A DNA stretch of 64,000 nucleotides from Bog-473 sp963701955 (lineage in GTDB: Bacteria; Actinomycetota; Acidimicrobiia; Acidimicrobiales; RAAP-2): assembly GCA_963701955.1 (NCBI GenBank), contig OY969694.1:1364001-1428000 (forward strand). The letters are read 5' to 3'. Positions 51,954-59,169 of this stretch are shown here, in pieces. Numbering within the stretch: position 1 is the stretch's first letter; each line of letters starts with the position of its first letter. Below the pieces are notes generated by a model. The model made no database searches. It was given only the letters and a program-made list of their open reading frames with translations, and was not told the DNA's origin. Position numbers and translations under genes: made by a program.

Positions 51954-52900
51954 GTGCTGGTGGCTCTGTGCGGCGGCGTCGGGGCTGCCCGAATGCTCTC
52001 GGGACTGGTGCGCGTCGTCCCTGCGTCCGAGATCACGGCCGTGGTCAACGTCGGCGACGACATGATGCTCCACGGCCTCCACATCAGCCCCGACCTCGAC
52101 ACGGTCACCTACACGCTGGCCGGCCTCGACAACCGGGACACGGGGTGGGGGGTGGCCGACGAGAGTTGGCGGGTGATGGACGAGCTGGCGGCTCTGGGGG
52201 AGAGGACTGGTTCAGGCTCGGAGATCGCGATCTTGCCACCCACCTGTTCCGCACCGAGCGACTCAGGTCCGGTGAGCCGTTGAGCGCGGTGACCGCCGCC
52301 CTGTGCCGTCGGCGGGGCGTGGGCGTCCGACTCGTGCCGGTGACCGACGACCCCCTGCGCACCCGGGTGACGCTGGCGCAGGACAGCGCCCTCGGTCCGG
52401 CCGGGACCGAGGTGGGGTTCCAGGATTACTTCGTCCGCCTGCGTCATGACGTGGCCGTCGGCGCGGTGCGATTCGAGGGCGCATCGACGGCGCGGCCCGC
52501 GCCCGGGGTGCTCGACGCCCTGGAGGGTGCGGACATCGTCGTGGTGTGCCCCTCCAACCCCGTGGTGTCCATCGCCCCGCTGCTCGCTGTCCCGGGAGTG
52601 CTGGGGGCGTTGTGTCCGCGTCGGGACCAGGTGGTGGCCGTCTCCCCCATCGTGGCCGGCGCCGCGCTCAAGGGACCGGCCGATCGCCTGATGGCCGAGC
52701 TGGGCCATGATCCGTCCGTTGTCGGCGTGGCGCGGCTCTACGCGTCCTGGGCCGGGACTCTGGTGATCGACGAGGCCGACGCGGCGCTCTCGGCGGAGGT
52801 CGAGGCACACGGTGTCCGGTGTGTGGTGGCGTCCACCGTGATGAGCTCGCCGGAGCGGGCGGCGGACCTGGCCAGGGTGGTGGTCGATGCCGGAGTCTGA
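51954..52900 (+). CDS. cofD: 2-phospho-L-lactate (or phosphoenolpyruvate) transferase CofD/FbiA; frameshift at G-run 52196-52200
   Basis: It joins the phosphoryl-carboxylate moiety to Fo, making dehydro-F420-0 or F420-0. GTG 51954 opens VLVALCGGVGAARMLSGLVR; VVNVGDDMMLHGLHISPDLD, GLDNRDTGWGVADESW and, in the next frame, GGEDWFRLGDRDLATHLFRT, VSIAPLLAVPGV and SPIVAGAALKGPADRLMAEL are all CofD. The break is at CTGGGGGAG: six Gs instead of five would restore the frame exactly. ATG of cofE overlaps the end by 14 bases. Confidence 0.88.
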
Positions 52901-53621
52901 GGGCATTGCGGTGTTCCCGATCACCGGGATGGGCGAGGTACGGCCCGGCGCGGAGGTGGCCGCGCTGATCGCCGCGTGTGTGGCCCCGGCTCGAGGGGAC
53001 GGGCCGTCGCTGCGCACGGGCGACGTGGTCGTCGTGACCCAGAAGATCGTGTCCAAGGCCGAAGGACGCCTGGTCGCGCTCGTCGGGGGCCCCGACGGTC
53101 CGGACAAGCAGGCGCTCGTGGAGCACGAGTCGGTTCGGGTCCTGCGCCGGCGCGGCCCCCTGCTCATCACCGAGACACGGCACGGCTTCGTGTGCGCCAA
53201 CGCCGGTGTCGACCTCTCCAACGTGGCCGACGGGACGGCGGCGTTGCTCCCCGAGGATGCCGACCGCTCGGCTCGGCGGATCCGGGCTGGTCTGCGACGG
53301 GCCCTCGGGATCGACGTGGGGCTCGTCGTCTCCGACACGTTCGGCCGGCCCTGGCGTCGGGGGGTGACCGACGTGGCCATCGGCTGTGCCGGGGTGGCCG
53401 CGGTCGTCGACCTCCGAGGCACCACCGACGCCGCGGGCCACGAGCTGGTGGCCACCGAGGTCTGTGTCGCCGACGAACTGGCCTCGGCAGCCGAACTCGT
53501 CATGGGCAAGGACCGCGACGTTCCGGTGGCGGTCGTCCGCGGTGTCCCGGTCCACTGGTTGCGCCCGGCGTCGGTGCGGGCCGAGATCATCCGTCCCCCC
53601 GCCGAGGACCTGTTCCGCTGA
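52887..53621 (+). CDS. cofE: Coenzyme F420-0:L-glutamate ligase
   Basis: A 244-residue single-domain ligase adding glutamates to F420-0 with GTP. Hallmarks are LRTGDVVVVTQKIVSKAEGR, HGFVCANAGVDLSNVADGTA, VSDTFGRPWRRGVTDVAIG and LVATEVCVADELASAAELVM. In mycobacteria the equivalent FbiB carries a second nitroreductase-like domain; it is absent here. ATG 52887 overlaps cofD, so they are one operon. This supplies cofactor for the LLM and Ddn-like enzymes of the window. Confidence 0.92.
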   Translation: MPESEGIAVFPITGMGEVRPGAEVAALIAACVAPARGDGPSLRTGDVVVVTQKIVSKAEGRLVALVGGPDGPDKQALVEHESVRVLRRRGPLLITETRHGFVCANAGVDLSNVADGTAALLPEDADRSARRIRAGLRRALGIDVGLVVSDTFGRPWRRGVTDVAIGCAGVAAVVDLRGTTDAAGHELVATEVCVADELASAAELVMGKDRDVPVAVVRGVPVHWLRPASVRAEIIRPPAEDLFR

Positions 53622-53673
53622 CCGCCGGCCGGCATCGTCCCGCCGCCGCCGGCCGGCCGTTCTCAAGGTTCGA

Positions 53674-54624
53674 TCAGTCGAGCCTTCCGCCCACGAATTC
53701 GAGCACGGCCCGCGTCCCATCGGCCAGCTGGGTCCATGGGCGCCACCCGAGCTGGATCGACGCCCGCTCGATGTCGAGGCTCGAACGCAGAAGCTCCCCC
53801 GGTCGAAGCGGAGCGTCGACCCTCGTTATCGTTGCACCCGATTGTGCCGTCATGGTGGCCAGGAGCTCGTTGACCGAAGTCTCCCGTCCCGTCCCGATGT
53901 TGCAGACGAGACCGCCGCCGCGGGTGGCGGCGCGAACGAAGGCATCGACCACATCGTCGACGAACACGAAGTCCCGCGTCTGCTCGCCGTCGCCGAACAC
54001 CTTCACCGGCTCGGCTCGCAGGATGCGTTCGGCGAAGATGGCCACCACGCCGGCCTCCCCGTGGGGGTCCTGGCGGGGTCCGTACACGTTGCTCAACGCC
54101 AGGGCGCAGAACTCGAGCGCGTGCAGCTCCCTGTAGGCGACGAGGTAGTCGATGACCGCCTTCTTGGAGACCCCGTACGGTGAGAGCGGTTGCTGGGCGT
54201 GCGACTCGCGCACCGGAAGGTCCTCGACGGCAGGCTCTCCGTAGAGCGTGCCACCGCTGGCGGCGAACACCACACGCTCGGCCTCGGCCAGCCGTGCCCC
54301 TTCCAGGACGTTGAGCGAGCCCACGATGTTGACCGTGGCGTCGAATGCCGGCCTGGCCACCGACACCCGTACGTCGGCCTGAGCGGCCAGATGAAAGACC
54401 AGTTCGGGGCGGCGGCGCTGCATCAGCTCAATCACCGCCGGCGCGCTGATGTCGAGGTGGTGGATCGTCAGTGACCTGCCCGCGTTGGAGCGGGCGTCGG
54501 AGAGATTCGACAACGACCCGGTCGAGAAGTCGTCCACCACGTCGACCTCATGGCCCTCAACGAGGAGCCGGTCCACCAACGTGGAGCCGATGAAGCCGGC
54601 ACCGCCTGTCACCATCGCTCGCAT
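53674..54624 (-). CDS. NAD-dependent nucleotide-sugar epimerase/dehydratase (GalE-like SDR)
   Basis: A 316-residue extended SDR. MRAMVTGGAGFIGSTLVDRL is the Rossmann motif, VVDDFSTGSLSNL the NAD-specific Asp, VFHLAAQADVRVSV the NAAG-like strand, FAASGGTLYGEP the Ser site and LSPYGVSKKAVIDYL the YxxxK pair. SNVYGPRQDPHGEAGVVAIF is typical of UDP-glucose 4-epimerases and relatives. ATG 54624 has a weak ribosome binding site. It converges with cofE and follows the guanylyltransferase gene by 11 bases, so it is part of the envelope sugar-nucleotide group. Confidence 0.85.
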   Translation of the reverse strand: MRAMVTGGAGFIGSTLVDRLLVEGHEVDVVDDFSTGSLSNLSDARSNAGRSLTIHHLDISAPAVIELMQRRRPELVFHLAAQADVRVSVARPAFDATVNIVGSLNVLEGARLAEAERVVFAASGGTLYGEPAVEDLPVRESHAQQPLSPYGVSKKAVIDYLVAYRELHALEFCALALSNVYGPRQDPHGEAGVVAIFAERILRAEPVKVFGDGEQTRDFVFVDDVVDAFVRAATRGGGLVCNIGTGRETSVNELLATMTAQSGATITRVDAPLRPGELLRSSLDIERASIQLGWRPWTQLADGTRAVLEFVGGRLD

Positions 54625-54635
54625 AGCCGGACTTT

Positions 54636-55712
54636 CTACCCCGAGACCCGCTCGCCGTCGACCAACGTCCCCGACGACACGACGGCGTCGGCTCCGAGGA
54701 CCGAGATGGCTCGGACGTCGGCCCGCTGTCCAACGATGGAGCGCGGCCCCATCAGCGACCCGGCCACCGTTGCGTCCGCGGCGACGTGGCATCCGCCCAG
54801 GAGTACGGAGTCCCTGACCACCGCACCGGTCGAGACCACCGATCCACGGCCGAGGATGCTTCGTTCCACCCGCGCACCCGGCTCGACGACACAGCCGGAC
54901 AGGACCACCGACGGGCCGAGGACGTCACCTTCGATGTCGCTCTCCCCCTCGACCAGCACGCCATCGCCGCGGTCGACCAGTCCGGGGGCCACGACCGGTC
55001 CGCGCTTGCGCTCCAGGAAGTCGAAGTTGGCCTCGAGGTACGCCGCCGGCGTGCCCGTGTCGAGCCAGTACCGGGCGTCGGAGCGGGCGTAGAGGCTGCC
55101 GTCTCGCACCATGGCCGGAAACGTCTCACGCTCGATCGACACCCGGCCGCCGGCGGGAATCCGGCCCAGGACCGACGGTTCGAGCACGTAGGTCCCGGCG
55201 TTGATCTCGTTGGTGGGGGCCTCGTCCCTGGGCGGCTTCTCCACGAAGGCCGTCACCCGACCGTCCGCATCGGTGGGGACGACCCCGAAGGCCGAAGGGT
55301 CCGCCACCGGGTGCAGGGCGATCGTGCCCTCGGCGCTGCGCTCGCGGTGGAAGGCGACCAGGGCGGTGAGGTCGAGATCGGTGAGGACGTCACCGTTGAC
55401 CACGACGAAGGTCTCCCCAATGCCCGCAGAGGCGGCGGCGAAGCGGACGGCGCCGGCGGTGTCGAGGGGTTCGGGTTCGACGGCATAGGTGAGCCGCACC
55501 CCCGCAGCCCGCCCTTCTGGGTAGGCCGCGGTGAATGCGTCGGGCAGGTACCCGAGCGACAAGACGGCCTCTTCGACATGGTGGGCGGCGAGATGGCCGA
55601 GCACGCGCTCGATCATCGGCACGCCGACGATGGGGAGCATCTGCTTCGGCGACGAGAGGGTCAGAGGTCGCAACCTCGTCCCCTCGCCCCCGACGAGGAC
55701 GACCGCCTTCAT
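54636..55712 (-). CDS. manC: Mannose-1-phosphate guanylyltransferase-like NDP-sugar pyrophosphorylase
   Basis: A 358-residue nucleotidyltransferase. The N-terminal domain starts MKAVVLVGGEGTRLRPLTLS with SPKQMLPIVGVPMIERV (Lys of the active site) and has TFVVVNGDVLTDLDL (metal Asp) and VTAFVEKPPRDE. The C-terminus from about residue 250 is a left-handed beta-helix. In actinobacteria this family makes GDP-mannose. ATG 55712 overlaps the preceding stop (TAATG). Substrate preference between mannose and glucose 1-phosphate cannot be decided by sequence alone. Confidence 0.85.
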   Translation of the reverse strand: MKAVVLVGGEGTRLRPLTLSSPKQMLPIVGVPMIERVLGHLAAHHVEEAVLSLGYLPDAFTAAYPEGRAAGVRLTYAVEPEPLDTAGAVRFAAASAGIGETFVVVNGDVLTDLDLTALVAFHRERSAEGTIALHPVADPSAFGVVPTDADGRVTAFVEKPPRDEAPTNEINAGTYVLEPSVLGRIPAGGRVSIERETFPAMVRDGSLYARSDARYWLDTGTPAAYLEANFDFLERKRGPVVAPGLVDRGDGVLVEGESDIEGDVLGPSVVLSGCVVEPGARVERSILGRGSVVSTGAVVRDSVLLGGCHVAADATVAGSLMGPRSIVGQRADVRAISVLGADAVVSSGTLVDGERVSG

Positions 55713-56536
55713 TACTTCTTCGTCGTCGTCGTTGTCGGTTTTGAGGTGGACGTGGACGTCGACGGCGACGTCGTCGACGGAACCATCTGCGCCGTCGTCG
55801 TCGTCTGACCGGCCACGGTCGTCGTCGTCACCGGCGCAGTGCCACCCGACAGGACCTGGAGCAAGGAGGTCACGGTCGACGCAGGCGGCTTGGGAAGCGT
55901 CGCCGAGGCCGGCACGAACCCCACGGTGATCAGCTGACGGTTGAGCAGCTTCAGATCGGCGGGCTGCACCGAGGTGACGCCATTGGTCTCCTCGAGCTGC
56001 CCGTTCTTGCCGGTCGTGGTGGAGAGCACCCACCACCGCGCCTGCACCTGACCGACCTTGCCGGCGTCGGGCGTCCCCGCCGCACACTTCTGCCCGTTGG
56101 TGTACTGCGGTACCGAAGTGGCGGGGTACTTGAGCTTCGTGTTGGTCAAGGTGAGGCCGCTGTACCCCTCCGCGAACTTTCCCAGGGTGGCGTTGTCGCC
56201 TGCCTCGCTGTCGGTCTTGGGGGCCACCACCAGCACCCCGTCACCACTGGTGGTGAGGCCCGTGCTGCCCGAGGAAGGCGACGCCGGCAATGCCGGCTGC
56301 ATCGTCCCGCAGATGTCGAAGGCGAGCGCGCCGTGCCAGGTGGTGCCCACGGTGGGCTCCACCGACGAGGAGGTCTGGTCGTAGTGGTACTTGGCCCAGG
56401 CGATCGAACCCAGCCCGACGAGGAGGATGACCACCAGCGCGGCGTACCAGTTCACCGGCATCTGCCCGCGATAGGTGGTGCCGCCACCGGTCGCGGCGGC
56501 GCGTGCGACCGATTTCCCCGAGGAGCTTCTCGCCAT
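55712..56536 (-). CDS. Single-pass membrane protein with Thr/Ser-rich tail
   Basis: A 274-residue protein of unknown function. A basic cytoplasmic N-terminus (MARSSSGKSVARAAATGGG) is followed by one membrane helix (WYAALVVILLVGLGSIAWA) and an extracytoplasmic domain containing WHGALAFDICGTMQPALPAS and a second Cys (NGQKCAAGTPDAGK), likely a disulfide. The last 35 residues are nearly all Thr and Ser with a Lys-Lys end, suggesting a glycosylated or wall-spanning tail. It is coupled to the guanylyltransferase gene. Confidence 0.65.
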   Translation of the reverse strand: MARSSSGKSVARAAATGGGTTYRGQMPVNWYAALVVILLVGLGSIAWAKYHYDQTSSSVEPTVGTTWHGALAFDICGTMQPALPASPSSGSTGLTTSGDGVLVVAPKTDSEAGDNATLGKFAEGYSGLTLTNTKLKYPATSVPQYTNGQKCAAGTPDAGKVGQVQARWWVLSTTTGKNGQLEETNGVTSVQPADLKLLNRQLITVGFVPASATLPKPPASTVTSLLQVLSGGTAPVTTTTVAGQTTTTAQMVPSTTSPSTSTSTSKPTTTTTKK

Positions 56537-56550
56537 GGCGGGTGGCAACC

Positions 56551-57012
56551 CTACAGGCTGGCGGGGTGCCCCCTCGCTGCGGGCACCCGACCGAGCAGCT
56601 GCCGGTAGAGACCGGTGGTCTCGGGGTGCAGTGCCGCCTCGGGCTCCCCTTCGCCGGCCAGGACCCGCAACTCCGCCATCGCCGCGTGCAACCCGACACG
56701 ATTTCCCTGGGCGTCCCTCGCCCGGAGCAGCATCCGGTACAGACGCTCGTCGTAGGGACACACGAGGAGTGCCTGGCGGATGATCCGCTCGGCGTCCCGC
56801 CCCCGCCCGAGCTCGAGGCATCGGGCCGATCCCTCGAGCGCCGCCCCCGCGACCAGGTTCTCCACCCGCGACTGGGTCCCGTCGAGAACGGCCCAGTCGG
56901 CGCGGCGCAGGCCGGCGAAGAGTGGACCCCGCACCAGGTCCATGGCTCGGAGAACCGAGGCCGGATCCCCCCGGGTGGCCAGGGAGGCGAACCGCTCCAC
57001 GTCAGTGGTCAC
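56551..57012 (-). CDS. BTAD (bacterial transcriptional activator domain) protein, probably 5'-truncated remnant
   Basis: This frame encodes a 153-residue TPR-like BTAD domain of SARP-type regulators: ERFASLATRGDPASVLRAMD, VLDGTQSRVENLVAGAALEG, IIRQALLVCPYDERLYRMLL and RDAQGNRVGLHAAMAELRVL. GTG 57012 follows a neighbouring frame that still encodes CRRALGRAADGMSLTFTGDR, which looks like the piece that should precede BTAD. So the gene has a break near 57015 and no recognisable DNA-binding domain upstream. It may be a decaying regulator. Confidence 0.6.
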   Translation of the reverse strand: MTTDVERFASLATRGDPASVLRAMDLVRGPLFAGLRRADWAVLDGTQSRVENLVAGAALEGSARCLELGRGRDAERIIRQALLVCPYDERLYRMLLRARDAQGNRVGLHAAMAELRVLAGEGEPEAALHPETTGLYRQLLGRVPAARGHPASL

Positions 57013-57402
57013 CGAATCGCCCAGCCGCAGGTGCGGTCCCCGGTGAAGGTGAGGGACATCCCGTCGGCCGCCCGACCCAGGGCACGCCGACATCTGATGC
57101 AGTGGAGTGCACGGTTGCCGGCGCGACCGGGTGGTCGGGCCACAGCGCGAGGGACCACTCTGCATGGCGCACGGCCGGCGATGAAAGCCAGAGTAGACGA
57201 CGAGTTCGAGCGAGGAGGGACGGCGGAAGGGTGACGCCGCGCCGACGACATCCACTGGACCGAGCACAGCGAGCTCGACATCGCTTCCTCCGAGGCGAAC
57301 ACGGAGAAGAACGGTCTCATCTCGCGTCGGCTTCGGCGGATTCTCAACACGAGCATCCATGGGCGGGCGCACCACCGTCCCTGGACTACAATTTCCCCGG
57401 AA
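57013..57402. other. Gap with regulator remnant and composition change
   Basis: Bases 57013-57115 carry, on the minus strand, the out-of-frame continuation of the BTAD protein. From about 57180 to 57400 no gene is seen; the sequence is less GC-biased and contains the promoter of the DUF2142 gene. Confidence 0.5.
57387..57392 (+). promoter_or_regulatory. -10 element TACAAT immediately before the DUF2142 gene
   Basis: TACAAT ends 10 bases before ATG 57403, and no ribosome binding site is present, so the mRNA would be leaderless or nearly so. No convincing -35 is visible. Leaderless starts are frequent in actinobacteria. Confidence 0.4.
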
Positions 57403-59019
57403 ATGAGCGACTTGGAAGGATCTCGACTCCCGGCCTCGCGCTCGTCCGACACCTTCGTCGGTCGCGTACTCGCCACTCCGTGGCGAGTCTTTTCGATCTC
57501 CTTCGCCCTGCTGTTCTGCGTCATGGTGGCCTGGTCGCTTGCCACCCCTCTCTTCGCATCCCCCGACGAACCCGCGCACGTGGTGCGAGCAGCTTCGCTC
57601 GTGAGGGGAGAACTGCTCGGTCCCGGAGCCAAGGGGCTCGATCACGCCTACACCACGGTGAGGATCCCCCAGATCTACTCCGAGGGGAGCGTGTACGCGG
57701 AGTGCTACGCGTTCAAGGACACTGTGCCCGCATCGTGCAACGGCCCCTTGAAGGGCTCGACGAGAGACATCACCACGCAGACGTATGTGGGGCGCTATCC
57801 GCCTCTGTACTACGCGTTGACCGGCATTCCGTCGCTGTTCACCGCTTCGACCGGCGGGCTCTATGCCATGCGGTTCGTGAGTGATTTCCTGGCATCTCTC
57901 TATCTCGGTCTGGCAATCATGACCGTTGTGGCCTGGGCGAGGGGCCGCTTGCTCTTGCTCGGGCTGATCGTGGCAACAACGCCGATGACGTTCTTCATCG
58001 GTAGTGTGGTCAATCCGAGCGGGCTCGAGATCGCCTCGGCCACTTGTTTGTGGTGCGCCGGCCTGGTCCTCTTCTTGGATCGTGTGAGCGACCCACCATC
58101 AGGGCTCATGGCAGTGGTCGTCGCATCTGCTGGGGGGTTGATGCTCAGTCGCGGACTGTCGCTGCTCTGGGTGGTGCTCATTGCCTTGATCATTGCCGTG
58201 TCCGCCGGACGACGCGCCATCGCCGAACTGGCGAAGTCTCGCCGAGTGCGATGGTCGCTCCTGGTCCTCATGCCTCCAGCGATCTTTGCGATCACGTGGG
58301 TCCTGGTGGCGCACAGTCTCAACGTCGTGCCCGGCGCCCCGATAAGCCCCAACATCAGCGGAACACATCTGGCGGCTGTCATCTTCGGGTTCAACACCGC
58401 ATGGCTGCAGGAGATGATCGGGGTCTTCGGTTGGCTCGACACGACGTCACCCTTCGTGACCTACCTGATTTGGTATGGGGCGCTCGGCTTCTTCATCCTG
58501 CTTGCCGTGGTGTGCCATCAATCGCGTCCAGAGCTCGCTGCCCTCCTCATGCTGATCTTGATTGTTGTCGCCGTCCCGATGCTCATCTCATACGATCAGA
58601 TCCATCGCGTCGGGATAGGGTGGCAGGGGCGGTACACCATGCCAGTAGCGGTGGGAGTTCCCCTCCTTTCCGCCGCGCTGATCGAGAGATCTGGAATGTT
58701 GCGCAACGTCCGTCGCCGCCTTGCTCTCTGGTTGTGCATCCTTACCGGCATCGGACAGATTTGTGCATACACGCAGGCGCTGCGCCGCTACACGGTTGGT
58801 ACCGCCGGGCCCGTGGATTTCCTGCATGGTTCCTGGCGGCCGCCGCTCGGGGCAGCGGCGCTGTGCGCGCTGGTCGTCGTGAGTATTGCCCTGCTGATGA
58901 CGTTGATATTCCACCTCGTCGAATCGGAGGATGAGTCCCTCCGCCTCAACGCGGTCGAGCACAATGGCTCCCCACCGCGGCATGCGAGACAAACCGACTT
59001 CGAAGCGGTCGCGACCTGA
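57403..59019 (+). CDS. DUF2142 family multi-pass membrane protein
   Basis: A 538-residue protein with about ten membrane helices. The DUF2142 signature after helix 1 is FASPDEPAHVVRAASLVRGE, and a large extracytoplasmic loop contains TTQTYVGRYPPLYYALTGIP. The family is GT-C-like and is linked to envelope polysaccharide or lipid glycosylation, but no activity is established that I know of. Codon third positions are visibly less GC-rich than in neighbours, which hints at transfer. ATG 57403 has no ribosome binding site. Confidence 0.85.
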   Translation: MSDLEGSRLPASRSSDTFVGRVLATPWRVFSISFALLFCVMVAWSLATPLFASPDEPAHVVRAASLVRGELLGPGAKGLDHAYTTVRIPQIYSEGSVYAECYAFKDTVPASCNGPLKGSTRDITTQTYVGRYPPLYYALTGIPSLFTASTGGLYAMRFVSDFLASLYLGLAIMTVVAWARGRLLLLGLIVATTPMTFFIGSVVNPSGLEIASATCLWCAGLVLFLDRVSDPPSGLMAVVVASAGGLMLSRGLSLLWVVLIALIIAVSAGRRAIAELAKSRRVRWSLLVLMPPAIFAITWVLVAHSLNVVPGAPISPNISGTHLAAVIFGFNTAWLQEMIGVFGWLDTTSPFVTYLIWYGALGFFILLAVVCHQSRPELAALLMLILIVVAVPMLISYDQIHRVGIGWQGRYTMPVAVGVPLLSAALIERSGMLRNVRRRLALWLCILTGIGQICAYTQALRRYTVGTAGPVDFLHGSWRPPLGAAALCALVVVSIALLMTLIFHLVESEDESLRLNAVEHNGSPPRHARQTDFEAVAT

Positions 59020-59092
59020 CAGCGTCGCGTGTCCGCGGCGTGAGTGTGGAGCGTCAGCGAAGGCGGCGGTCACGCCAAAGCTCGTGAAAGTG

Positions 59093-59166
59093 TGGGGGCG
59101 GAGGGATTCGAACCCTCACTGGGGACGGTTTAAGCGCCCTGCCTCTGCCTGTTGGGCTACGCCCCC
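59093..59166 (-). tRNA. tRNA-like gene with UAA anticodon, short variable loop
   Basis: The minus strand folds into a full cloverleaf: 7-bp acceptor stem (GGGGGCG/CGCCCCC), D-arm with GGCAGAGGC, anticodon stem GGGCG/CGTCC with loop CTTAAAC, a 5-base variable loop and T-arm GAGGG-TTCGAAT-CCCTC, with discriminator A. The anticodon read from the loop is UAA (leucine codon UUA), but leucine tRNAs normally have a long variable arm, which is missing here. No CCA is encoded. It lies 3 bases beyond the carboxylesterase stop. Confidence 0.8.
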
Positions 59167-59169
59167 GGA

